A stretch of DNA of 42,816 nucleotides from Saprolegnia diclina VS20 (taxonomy: Eukaryota; Oomycota; Saprolegniomycetes; Saprolegniales; Saprolegniaceae). The first letter of the stretch is position 1. The number at the start of each line of letters is the position of its first letter. Position numbers and translations under genes: made by a program. Below the pieces are notes generated by a model. That model had not been told where the DNA came from and searched no databases. It was given only the letters and a program-made list of their open reading frames with translations. The stretch spans positions 1 to 42,816 of the forward strand of contig NW_008246108.1 of the NCBI RefSeq assembly GCF_000281045.1, given 5' to 3'. Positions 11,842 to 22,084 of the stretch are shown in pieces.

Positions 11842-13320
11842 CTCGTGATCGCAAATTCCCCCAGACAGGATACGTCGACCCTCGGCATTTTAATGACCAA
11901 AATATGCACCTTACACTCACTATTTGTATTCATCATTAAAACATTGAAATATTATGGCCCACGCGTGCGAGGATAAACCCACCCAACACGCCAGCACGCG
12001 AGCCACCACCGTACGTTGTTGCGACGATCAGCGAGGATAATCAAAGAAAAGGCCACAGCGGATTGTACAATGTGACTAGCAATAGGTCAAGGACCCGCCA
12101 AGAGCGCTCGATTCGCCCTTGGTCTGCGACCTGGCCGAAGGAACATCGACCGAGCGTAAAGTGGCGTGCGTTTAGCCTAATTGTATGGAAGTCGAGCAGC
12201 TTTCACCGCACGAGATCTTTCACACAATCTTGACGCGGTCGCATCGCGCCAAAGCTGTTTGTTGAACTGCCTCGAGTGGTCAAATAGCTCTCCTTGTAGA
12301 GAATGCTTCAAACAACAAGAGCCGAAGTGCTACATTGCGACAAGCCAATCGCGAAGCAGCAATGGTCTAAAGCTCGGAAAAGACGATCCAGCGCGTCGAA
12401 GCTTCTGACGTGTGCCATGGACTTGGTGAACGCTCGTGTGCTTGATGACGCATAGTGCGTCATGTTGCTGCTCGTTGGTCAGCGTGCCACCACGCACAGC
12501 GAATGTGATGGCGAACAAAGTTACTGCGAGACACCTGCAAGGAGGACCTTCGGGCTGCCCAATGCATATATCACCGCTGCAGATGCCAACACAGATCACC
12601 ACCGAGCTTGGACAAAGCTGTTCGTGTAACCAGATAGGTATTTCGAACTCAAATATCGAAGTCTGGAAAGTTGCCGAGCGTTCGGCGATTTGACGCAAAC
12701 ACAGACAGCCCCATGCGACGACATGTCGTGGTGCATCTCCCAGCTCTGTCTCGAACGAACGAACACAAGATCCAGTGCTGATATCCATCCAACTTTGAGA
12801 ATTTCCGCACATTTTTCGGAGGCTACTTTTTGCTGCAAGTTTATGCTCCAGCGTCACGAGGCATATCCCATCGCCCCATCGCATCATACAATAGCAAACG
12901 CACGCCGAAGAGGAAAGAGGGCCCTTTGCAGCGGTGAGTCCCGTCATCAGGATCACTGCCAACATTAGGTCGCAAATGAGATGAAACGGTCATGTCAATG
13001 ACAAGGAACTGGTATATACACTGTTTTAATCCATGCACTGTATTTCGTCGGGTACTCAATCCAACGGTAGACAAGCGTGGAGGAATCCGGCGGCAAAGAT
13101 ACTGCGCTCGAGCAGTAGCTTGCCCGTTCTTCTTTGCTCCCTTCAAGGAGACCGAGCTTCAAGTTGGCGCCACTGCGGCAACGACGGACTCACCACCAGC
13201 TCTCACCACCCGAAACGCAAGTCATCCTCAAGTTGCTTGTTCATACTTGGTCGATTCATTAATTACGTTTACGGGCTCGATCGATACATGGGTTAAATAA
13301 AGGAATGGACGCGAGCGAGC
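11842..13320. other. 1.5-kb region without a supported gene
   Basis: The base composition is lower in GC and lacks the codon bias of the neighbours. ATG 12185 opens a 27-codon frame (MEVEQLSPHEIFH...) that stops at once and may be the broken start of an old gene. A 211-codon open frame on the - strand (12330-12965) has an unusual Cys/Trp-rich composition and no family resemblance, so I do not call it. A short hairpin (8-bp arms, 3-nt loop) sits at 12445-12463. The promoter of the dynein gene should lie just upstream of 11841. Confidence 0.45.
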
Positions 13321-14493
13321 TCATGCAAACACGGAGAGACAGATGGAGATGTCGTCGGGCTTCTTGTGCGTGAGGCTTGCCATGCGCTGGACTTGGGCGA
13401 GCGCGTAGTGGTGCGTGTACGCCTCGGCGGGACAGGCCGCGATGCTCCGGTCAAACGTAGCAGGTGTGTCCTTGAGCGCCGCCTTGAGCGTCGCCGCAAT
13501 CTTCTTTTCCGCGCACCCGCCGCTGCGGCCGACGCGACCGACGTACTCCTTGGCCGCCGCGACGCTGAACGGGTACTCCCGCCAGTCGTGGCCGTCGTTG
13601 GCCAGCGCTGCGTGCGCAACGCTCGAGCACAAGGACGAGGGCAGCTCGGCGCTCGCGTGTAGCATCTTGGACTTGGCCGAGAGGCGCGGCGGATGCGACG
13701 GTGCAACTAACGCGCAGAGGTCGGCTTTGAACACGTTGTCGCCGACGCCGTCCGAGAAGGTGACGAGGCGATCGCCAGATTGGAGGCTGAGCGTCTGGAC
13801 CATGAAGCGCGAGACCGACTTGGCGTTGACGACCGCCGGCGCGTTGAACTCTTTCAGGACGGCAAAGGTCTCGTAGACGACCCGCCCTTTCCGGACGACA
13901 ATGGCCTTTGAGTCGCCGACGCAGAACGTGTAGAGGCACCGTGCGCGGCGGTCAATGTAGCACACGACCAAAGTCGACGCCATCGTTGGTGCAAACGTGA
14001 GCTGGCTCTGCGCAAGCGATATCGCCGAGAGCACGCGGTCTTGGAACCCCGTGGTCGAGCCAGCGTTCGGGCACTGCACCAAGAAGGTTTCGTACTGCAC
14101 CAGCGCTTTCTCGACGCAATCGACCAGTGTGCGCGCCAAGAGCGCGGACGGGCTCTCGCGGCTCGGCCGGCCGGTTTCCTCCGACCCGCTGGCCGACACG
14201 CCGTCCGCAACAACATGGTAGTAGCTGCCAACCGCCATCGCGTCCTCGCCGTGGTAGACGTAGCTGGCGCTGCCATACGAGACGTCCAGCGACGCCTTGC
14301 GGCCAAAGAACCGGTGCAAGAGCGGCTTGCGGCGCTTGAGCGTGGTCATGTTGGCGCCGTGCTCGACGACGGGCGAGTCGTCCGTGACGACGGTCGACGT
14401 TGGCGTCGTCGGGAGCCACTCGTCCTCGTCGTCCGTGATCGTGTCACTGCCATGGAGGAGGAGGACCTTGGCGCGGAGCGTCGGGGATGGCAT
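13321..14493 (-). CDS. PP2C-family protein phosphatase, PTC7-like
   Basis: A single exon encodes 390 aa. The open frame continues upstream of 14493 with no further ATG; MPSPTLRAKV is the first Met. The protein is a metal-dependent Ser/Thr phosphatase of the PPM/PTC7 type. Residues 87-105 (AVGSYYHVVADGVSASGSE) correspond to the first metal-binding Asp-Gly block. TMASTLVVCYID...LYTFCVGDSKAIVV (about 170-200) is the core strand pair. SGDRLVTFSDGVGDNV (about 239-254) holds the second acidic site, and KPDDISICLSVF at the extreme C terminus is the DDI(T/S) block. In place of the usual DGVGGW it has DGVSAS. Residues 1-80 are a low-complexity, Thr/Asp-rich leader with a basic patch (LKRRKPLLHRFFGRK); a mitochondrial location as in yeast Ptc7 is possible but not evident. 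Confidence 0.85.
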   Translation of the reverse strand: MPSPTLRAKVLLLHGSDTITDDEDEWLPTTPTSTVVTDDSPVVEHGANMTTLKRRKPLLHRFFGRKASLDVSYGSASYVYHGEDAMAVGSYYHVVADGVSASGSEETGRPSRESPSALLARTLVDCVEKALVQYETFLVQCPNAGSTTGFQDRVLSAISLAQSQLTFAPTMASTLVVCYIDRRARCLYTFCVGDSKAIVVRKGRVVYETFAVLKEFNAPAVVNAKSVSRFMVQTLSLQSGDRLVTFSDGVGDNVFKADLCALVAPSHPPRLSAKSKMLHASAELPSSLCSSVAHAALANDGHDWREYPFSVAAAKEYVGRVGRSGGCAEKKIAATLKAALKDTPATFDRSIAACPAEAYTHHYALAQVQRMASLTHKKPDDISICLSVFA

Positions 14494-15351
14494 GCGGCCG
14501 GCCGAATATTTTTGATTGTGAAAGGAACATTTCGTGCACCCAGAAGCAACGCTCTGCGGCGTTTGATTGGCCAAAAGGCCGTCCCATACACGGTTCAAGT
14601 TTCAACGAATGGGCATTTCACAGCCATGTCCCGGGTGCCATGGACCAACAACTACGGTAGACGTCAACGATCTTCCCGCCCAGCGAACGATCGAGCGTCC
14701 GGTCGGACCCACCTGCCAACAAAACCAGCCAGAAACACAGCCAAACAATGACCACCACGCAGCTCCGACCCAAGCCAGAACCCAGGGACACCACACCACA
14801 CGACAAACAAGAAGCCGAGCCCAAGAGGTAAACCAGGTAAAAGGAAAAACAGCCGACACCCACTTTTCTTGCAGGACCTGCAAGGGAGGACATCATGCAA
14901 GATGGCAAGTGCGCGAACGTGTTCGTTCTTGTTGGGCAGTGGGCAGTGGAGCCTGCTTCAATGATACTTGAGACACTGTCGGTAATATGCAGGGGATATT
15001 GAGAATATGTTGGGATCTCAGTGCCCGTGCACGCTGAAGCAGCAACGGACCAAGCACGGACTTGGACTCAGAACTCTCAGAACGCAGCGATGCTTGGAGC
15101 AGGCCGCCGAGATGGTGCAATCTCTGCAGCCCCCTTCTTCTTGGAGGAAGCCAGACAGGCGTCGCGTTCAGCAAACGCAGTCTGACCGTAGAAGCCGGGA
15201 GCAGGAGACACGCAGTAATGCATCGACGCACGCCATCTGGCGCTGCCCCATCACTTGCGGCCATCATCACCCGGTGTCCCGGTATCCAGCATGCAGAGCA
15301 AGCGAAAATCACACACAATTTATTGCTGGTCGCCGTCTTCAAAAAAGGAAA
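14494..15351. other. Intergenic between PP2C and exportin-1 genes
   Basis: This 0.86-kb segment has no exon-like open frame with coding bias. Part of it (about 14730-14830) is rich in CCA/ACC and AAC. It contains the 5' flank of the PP2C gene and the 3' flank of exportin-1. I found no RNA gene or repeat. Confidence 0.5.
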
Positions 15352-18300
15352 CTAGAGGTCCGACATGTCGTCGGGGCGTTCGCTCGGGTGGATGAGGCCG
15401 GGCACCGCGAGGCGCGACGCGCGCTCCATCTCGAGTTGCTGCTGCGTCATCGCGAGGCTCTCTTCCAAGAAAAGGTCGGCGTTGTCTTCGCCCGCAAACT
15501 CCTTGACGTTGACGAGGAAGTCGCGCAGGTGCTTCTTAAAGTGCGCGAGGTCCTTCCCGAGGTCAAAGCAGCCGACGACAAAGAGCCGCACTTGGTTCCT
15601 ACACTCAGTTCTGAGTCCTTGTGCAGACAAAAGCAAGCACGTACGACGACATGTTGGGGAACGACGTGCCAATCATGTTGGCCACATATTCCTTGAGGAA
15701 GGCCGCGTTCGTCTGGTTCGGGCCCATTTGCGGCGGGTTCGGGAGCGACTCCCAGAGCGGGATCGACACCTGGTTGGACTCGACGATCGTAAACATGTGG
15801 CGCAAGATCGCCGCGTGCATCTTGAAGCCAAACTTGTGCAGGCGGTCCGTGAGCACGACCAGGATGTCTTGGAGCAGCGAGAGGTAGAACGACCGGTAAA
15901 AGCTCGCCGCGATCACAGGGCTTTCGCGCACGTTGAGGAGGAGCGCGTACAGCGTTTCCAAGCCCTAATCGACAATAAGATTTCCATCAGAAAAAGTAGG
16001 ATCGTGGCGTACCGTGTCGGCGACGTTGCGCTCCGTGTGCTTGAAGGCCCACACGATCGAGTCGACGACGAGCTTTTGGTGCTCGGGCGGGATCGTAAAG
16101 AGCGCTTCAAAGCAGTAGTCGTTGACGGCCTTGAGCAGCTTGAAAAAGTTGACGCGATGCTCCGGAAAGTCTTCGAAGTTGCGCGTAATCATCTGCAGCG
16201 TGCACTCAAACACTGCTTCGAGCATGCTCGGCGCCGACGGAGCGATCGACGCCTTGAGCTTGTTGAGGGTCATCGCGAGGAGCGTGAGCACTTCTGCCTC
16301 CTTCGCGCTCGGCACCGTCGTCTTGTAGTCCGAGAGGACCACCTCGAGGAGCGCGGGCAAAAAGTGGTGCGACAGCGTCTTCCGGCCCGTCTCGTCCGCC
16401 GACGAGTGCTCGATAAAGGCCTCAAAGAGGCGCAGGCTCTCCTTCTTGGCCGACCGCAAGAGGCGGACTTCGGACGACTTGGTCGCCGTCTCGCCGCCCT
16501 GCTGCACCGCCATCGCAATGCGGTGCGTGTACGTGCGGTAGACGTTGAGGAGGTCCTGGAAGATCTGGCCCATCTGCGAGTTGAAGCCGTTGGGCCCGAT
16601 CGCCTTGCACACGTTGCCGTTCGTGCGGATAATCTTGACAATCTCCTTGACGACCGTGCTGTCAAAGAGGATCTCGACGTTCTGCGCCGCCTGCTGCATG
16701 ATGCTCGTCCACGCCTGGTTCGGGAGCTTCATGAGCTCGGCGAGGAGCGTGTCCTTGCGCGCGGGTACGTTCTCGGCGGCCAGCATCGACGCGACGGCCT
16801 CGTAAAACGTGTGCAGCTGGTGCGTCTGGAGGTCGCTCACCGTCTTGGGCAAGTCCATGAGGAGCTCCTCCACAAACGGGTACGGCTCGGAGGGCTGAAG
16901 AACGACAAACTTGCGCCGGCACTTTTGCGAAATCTTGAGGAACGTGTCGCAAGCCATGTCCTGCACGCCCGGGTGCAGCTCGTGCATAAACTCAAAGAGC
17001 TTGTTGACGACCGTCTTGAGGAACTTCCAGTGCGCGCGGAGGAAGCGCGGGTACTGGCCGACCACGTACATGATGTTCGAAGCGACCACCGCCTTGTTGT
17101 CCTTCCCGCGCTTCATCTCGCAGAGCCCGAGGAGGTCCTTAATGACCGTGACGAGGAAGCGCTTCTCGTTCTCTTCGCTCATGGCGCCCGAGATGGACCC
17201 GATCGCCCAGCAGAGCGTGTTGAGGTTGTTCCACGACCAGCCGTTGCCCTCGACCTGGTCTGTGAGTTTCTCGAGCATGATGTTCTCCGTGTCGTCATAG
17301 TCGAGGTGCGTGAGGTACACGAGGCCTTCGTGCATCGTCTTGTACTGCGAGAGCGCCTCCGTGTCCTTGGTCGTCTCGCGCACAATCTCGCCATTCTCGT
17401 CTTCGACGATGAGCACCTCGGACGGCTTGACCATCTTGGAGATCATGACGACGCGGACGCGCGAGAGGATCGGCGCCAAGAGGCCCTTGCGCGTGATCGG
17501 CTCGTCTTCGCGCTTGGACGAGAGCGAGAGCACCGAGCTGCTCTGGTGCGACTGCTGCTGCATCTGGTTCTGGTCCACAGCGTACAGGTCGCGCGTAAAG
17601 AGGTGCCAGTAGTCGAGGCAGATCTTGAAGATGTTGTCGTCGTCAACCTCCGAGATGGACACGAGGTACGAAAAGCCTACACACCGATGAGCTCTCCCTA
17701 TTGAAGACTTGTGGATCGCTATACCCGTGAGAAGCGCGACGTGCGCTTCGTCGTTGGCGCGGACGATCGGGCGCTCAATGACCTGGATCCGGTGGCGGAA
17801 AAAGTTGGTGAAGAAGAGCGAGAGGCCTTGCACAAAGACGCTGTCGTGGTTGTAGATGCGCTCAAACGACTGGCCGACGGGCACGAGGCGCGTGAGCTCC
17901 GTGAGGACGCCAATGTACATCTGCACAAAGACAGCGTCGTAGGACGGCGGCACGTCGCTGAGGTTGGCGATCTCGCTCAAGCACGCAATCGTGTCGTTGC
18001 GGAAGGCCGGCGTTCCGAGAAACTTCTTGACGAGCGTCTCGATGAGCGACGTCTCAAACACAAAGCCGAGCGGGATCCACGAGAGGAACCGGAGCAGCGT
18101 CTGGAGCGTGATCGTGAGCAGCGGGATGTGCGTCGACTTGTCCAGCACAAACTCGCAGAGCTTGAAGATCTGGATAAACTCGTGGTTGAGGCTCTCCTTG
18201 AGGCCCTTGGTCTTCTTCTCCGTCATCTGGTCCTTGGAAAAGTCGAAAATCTCTTCGCTGAGGAGCTTGAGGATGAGCATGTTGTTCTCGCAAAGCACTT

Positions 18301-18945
18301 CCGACGTCTGGCTCGACGTGCAAATGTCCGTGATGAACGACGGCCAGTTCTGCGGCCACTCGTGCTTGAGCACCTGTTGCCATTGGCGCATGAGCGGTCT
18401 ATTGACATGAAGAAAGGACAGGTGTACCTGGACGAGCACGAGGTTCATCTTGTTGATGAAGAGGCGTTCCTTGCGCAGCGTGGCCTCGTCCGCCGACATC
18501 TACATGTCATTGTGAGACTCGTTTCGCAAAGATGCCACGCGGTACCGTGAGGATCTTGCCCACAATGTACTGCTTGATGCCTTCCCGCTGGTCCTTGGGC
18601 ATGGCGAACCATCTGTACTTGATCGCGTCTTCGAGGACCTAGGCGCGCATGAGCATACAGGCGAGGCGAGGCGGCCGCCGCTTGGCGCGCGGCCAGCGAC
18701 CGCCAGCGAAGCTTCTCGGATGGTACCTGCAGGCCAAAGTACTTGGTCGGCTGGTACGTCGACGTCTCGAGGATCTGCGAGACGCGGGTCCACGAGTCCT
18801 GGTGGTTCTGGAAGGCCACCATGATCTGGTTGGCGATCGCAATGTGGGGGCTGTTGGGGTTCTGCATGCACATGACGACCTCGTCCAAGGCTGCGACGTC
18901 GAGCGGGATGCTCATGTCCATCAACTTGGCGCCGACTTGTTCCAT
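15352..18945 (-). CDS. XPO1: Exportin-1 / CRM1 nuclear export receptor
   Basis: Seven exons encode 1,087 aa (3,264 coding nt), slightly longer than human XPO1 (1,071). It carries leucine-rich NES cargoes out through nuclear pores together with RanGTP. Introns on the - strand: 18726-18639 (88 nt, the longest in the window), 18545-18500, 18427-18374, 17724-17677, 16012-15965 and 15644-15599. The introns of 48 and 54 nt at 17724 and 18427 stay open in frame, but colinearity shows they are removed. The protein is HEAT repeats throughout. The N-terminal importin-beta-like part has DSWTRVSQILETS and TKYFGLQ. The central NES-groove region has NLNTLCWAIGSISGAM, GQYPRFLRAHWKFLKTVVNK and DMACDTFLKISQKCRR. 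The C-terminal part has LRDFLVNVKEFAGEDNADLF. Cys587 (codon 16951-16949) is the equivalent of the leptomycin-B-reactive Cys528 of the human protein. Confidence 0.97.
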
Positions 18946-20130
18946 CGCTTCCTTGCCGCTTCCGTCGGCCCCTAACTTATTCTGTGCCCGAAATTCAAAG
19001 TGGGGTAAATATAAAAACCAACGCCACGTCGAATTTAATACACCAATGTCAAATGCCAGTCTGGCAACGCAGCCTCACTATGGATCTTTCCCGAAGTGGA
19101 ATAAAATGACAAATAATTAAAAAGCAAGCCGCGAGATATCGACTTTGAGAGGTTTGTTTTACGAACATTCGCTCCAGCATACAGCGTTCCAGTCATAAAT
19201 TGGAATGGGATCCCGGAGGGCGGCCAAAGCCTCCAGCATCTTATACACAAGATGCGATGTGGCAGGTATGCAATAGAAGAGGATGCCAAGTATTGGTTCC
19301 CTAGCATTGCGGTGGGTGGTCGTGCCCTCTGTGCGTTTAGTACACTGTTTTATATGTCGTTTGAAAAACAGTATAAAAAACAAGTTGACGTTGCGATACG
19401 GTAATCTCTACTGACCTTTGCGAAGATGGACATGGAGATGGAGCACGTTTTCTGTCGACATCCTTTCCATGCAGGCGTTCCCTCCGAGCCTCCAACGAGT
19501 CATAGTCGTACGTGGCATGTATACGTGTGCTGGCGACCCACGATAGCTCCGTGTGTTGCCCTTGGGGTCCCTCAAGATATGAATGAAGCATAGCATAACG
19601 CGTGTTTGGTGAAGGCCTCGAAGGAATCCTGCAGTAGGAATATCCTTCTGGATAATTCAGCAGATTCTTGCAGCTGTTCAAGCCCGGATCACAGCGACCG
19701 TATAAGTCTCGATATTGCATACTGATGCACTAGAGCAGTTAGCTTGTGCTCGTGGGGTAGTATTGTGGCAATCGATGTGCAGCAGGCGCCACCATCACAC
19801 TGGCATGAGGACAAATCGATGATGGCTCGACGTTTCCTACATGTTTTAAACCTTACGATGTATAAAACATGGGCCGACAAAAACGTGGCACACCACCGTG
19901 ACAGGACGGGCCGCAGAAGCAACTTCGGCGGCCCCTGTGCGACGCGGTCACGGTCGACTCGCAGAGGGTGAGACACCTCCACTGCGTGGTGGCCAGTTAT
20001 CGTCGCACTTACTAATCTCGACCATCCTTCTCGTTGCTTTGCACCACACAACCAACGTTCACCGTGTCTCCACCCTCTACAGCTTGCATCGCAGTGATGT
20101 AAAACAAGACGATGCGCTTGTTGGGCAAGC
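18946..20130. other. 1.2-kb region without a supported gene
   Basis: AT-rich DNA lies between the exportin-1 start and the 3' end of the leucine-rich-repeat gene. Short open frames on both strands have no coding bias or recognisable motifs. The exportin-1 promoter must lie at its left end; no clear initiator element could be placed. Confidence 0.5.
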
Positions 20131-21510
20131 CTACATACATAGCGTCACGCGATGGTGCGTCTGGAGCGTCCGTGAAAGCAGGTCGCGGTCGAGGGCCATG
20201 CCTCCGAGATGGATCGTCAGTGGCCGCGTCACATTCGTGCAAGCGTCGCAGAGGCCAGTGAGAAGCCGCGCCGCCGCCCCGTTGTCAAAAAAATTCGACG
20301 ACAAGTCTACATGGACAAGGCCGTGCTGCCTCAAATGTGGCAGAGCCTTGGCAATCATCCCTGCGGCGGCCACGCTTAGTGCGCTGTTGGTCCACACGAG
20401 CGCCTGCAGACCGCGGGCAGCTCCAAGCCAGCTCAGAAAGCATCCGAGGAGCTCCAGAGGGATCACGGTGCGGTCCAAGCTCACGCGCCGAAGCCGAGAA
20501 TGGGGTTGCAGCGCGCGCGTCGGTGGGCGCTGCCGACACCGGTGTAGTGCAATCTCTTCCAGCTCTGGAAACGCGTGCAGTCGCTGCCATAGGTCCGTGA
20601 GGTCCCGCGGCGTATGACATGCAAAAACGACCTTTCGGATCGTACTCAAGTTCACGTGGCCAAGGAGCGAAGCCATGTTGGTGGTTGGCATGATACCTTG
20701 CAGCTCGAGCGACGTGAGATGCAATTGCAGCGGCGGCTTGTTCACGCTGTGGGATGCAGTTGAGAACGCGCGTCCCAGCGACGACCGACAGCTCAGTGCG
20801 AGATGATTGAGGGACGGTGACGCGGCCAGCGCACGCAGAACGGCGTCGTCGTCGGTCGTGCCACAGGACAAACATAGCGTCGTCGCAGTTGGTGATCGCA
20901 GCCAATCGACCACTGGGCCGTGCGCCACCCTCTCGCTCGAGGCCACTGTGTGAATGGCCAAGCTGCGCACGCGGAGCGCAGATGAGACGATGGCGCCGAC
21001 GACATCGGGCACAACCATCTTCTTCAAGACGATGCGGGTCAAGCTGGTGCAGCGCTCCAAGGCAGAGCAAACTCGCGCAATTTCGATGGTGTTCTTGATG
21101 ACACTACCATGGATGTGCAGCGTCGTGACGCTCATCGCCCATCGATCGAGGATGAGAGAGGACGCGGCGTCATGGACGGAAAGCTCGAGGCGGACTGTTC
21201 GCGGCAGCGCCAGCGGCCACTGCGCCAAGTCGAAAGGCTTTAATCCAGTGTATCGCACTTGCGTGAACGTTGCCAAGGTGGAGAGAGCGAGATCAATGCA
21301 ATTGTCTGGGAGCGCATCAAGTGCGAGTGTGGGCCACTGTTGCTGGGCCCGGAGCAGCAGCCGCCGAAGCGCTGCCAGCGGCGCAGAGAGCATTGATAGC
21401 GCGCCCAAGAAGGCGAGGACCTCGGGCGCAGAGGCCATGTAGCGCACGACGTCCATGACGACCGGCGTGTCGTGCCATCGGGTCCGTGATCCACACGTCC
21501 GCTTGGCCAT
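20131..21510 (-). CDS. F-box-like / leucine-rich-repeat protein
   Basis: A single exon encodes 459 aa, starting at MAKRTCGSRTRW; the open frame upstream has only a GTG. Residues 15-50 (VVMDVVRYMASAPEVLAFLG) look like the degenerate F-box-type helical start of many Saprolegniales LRR proteins. The rest is irregular leucine-rich repeats of the ribonuclease-inhibitor type: LTRIVLKK, VRSLAIHTV, LNHLALSCRSSLG, LTSLELQGI, LEEIALHRC, LRRVSLDRTVIP and LVHVDLSSNFFDNGAAARLL. It has the same plan as the single-exon gene at 27969-29432. No signal peptide or membrane segment is seen. A substrate-adaptor role is possible; the partner is unknown. Confidence 0.8.
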   Translation of the reverse strand: MAKRTCGSRTRWHDTPVVMDVVRYMASAPEVLAFLGALSMLSAPLAALRRLLLRAQQQWPTLALDALPDNCIDLALSTLATFTQVRYTGLKPFDLAQWPLALPRTVRLELSVHDAASSLILDRWAMSVTTLHIHGSVIKNTIEIARVCSALERCTSLTRIVLKKMVVPDVVGAIVSSALRVRSLAIHTVASSERVAHGPVVDWLRSPTATTLCLSCGTTDDDAVLRALAASPSLNHLALSCRSSLGRAFSTASHSVNKPPLQLHLTSLELQGIMPTTNMASLLGHVNLSTIRKVVFACHTPRDLTDLWQRLHAFPELEEIALHRCRQRPPTRALQPHSRLRRVSLDRTVIPLELLGCFLSWLGAARGLQALVWTNSALSVAAAGMIAKALPHLRQHGLVHVDLSSNFFDNGAAARLLTGLCDACTNVTRPLTIHLGGMALDRDLLSRTLQTHHRVTLCM

Positions 21511-22084
21511 CACGCCCACAATAGCAAGCCCATCAACCGGCTGATATCCGGATGCAGACGCCGGTGACTTCTAAAACAGTGGATTAAACAGTGTTTGCCG
21601 GGCGATGCCAGATCCTGGGATGTAGGTGTTGGTTGAAGTGTTGTCTCCTCGGACACTGCAAGGGCATCAGACCAAATGGGAAAAAATCCAAACTGGGGCA
21701 AACGACGACCTTGATGGGGCCTTTGACCATCGAGATCGTGACATATTGGCGGTGTAGTCTGCGGCGTCTACACAAGCTACCTCCAGTGTCCTCCTCGGAC
21801 ATGCACGAGCAGCGCGCAACCGCTCGCCATCGGTGTCAACCATGTCGCGTATCTGGGTATTGCAGTATAATCTAGAATCGGTCTTGCAATCGGATCTAAA
21901 TGTTGTCCTGTACTTTTGGACAAAATCGGATGCAAGCCACTGGAATCGTGGCGCAGAATGTTGGTCACCAGTTGAAGTTGCCACTGCCGACACTTCTCTC
22001 GCTGCACCAGGACTAAACTATGCACTAGATATTTAAATGGTAAGTGTCTTAAATACGAGTCGTCGACTTGAGCGAACGAGAGAG
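21511..22084. other. Intergenic between LRR gene and coiled-coil gene
   Basis: This 0.57-kb segment holds only short open frames without coding bias. It contains the 5' flank of the LRR gene and the 3' flank of the coiled-coil gene. I see no repeat or RNA gene. Confidence 0.5.

Noticed and set aside
12330-12965. A 211-codon - strand open frame starting with a true ATG
   Set aside because: No family resemblance, odd Cys/Trp-rich composition and no codon bias like the neighbours. It could be real, but the sequence alone does not support it.
15365-17704. A 779-codon open frame on the + strand opposite exportin-1
   Set aside because: It is antisense to well-conserved exportin exons. Its Arg/Glu/Val/Leu-rich composition is what the reverse complement of GC-biased codons gives, and it crosses real exportin introns.
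17711-18550. A 279-codon + strand open frame
   Set aside because: Same explanation: the antisense shadow of exportin-1 exons.
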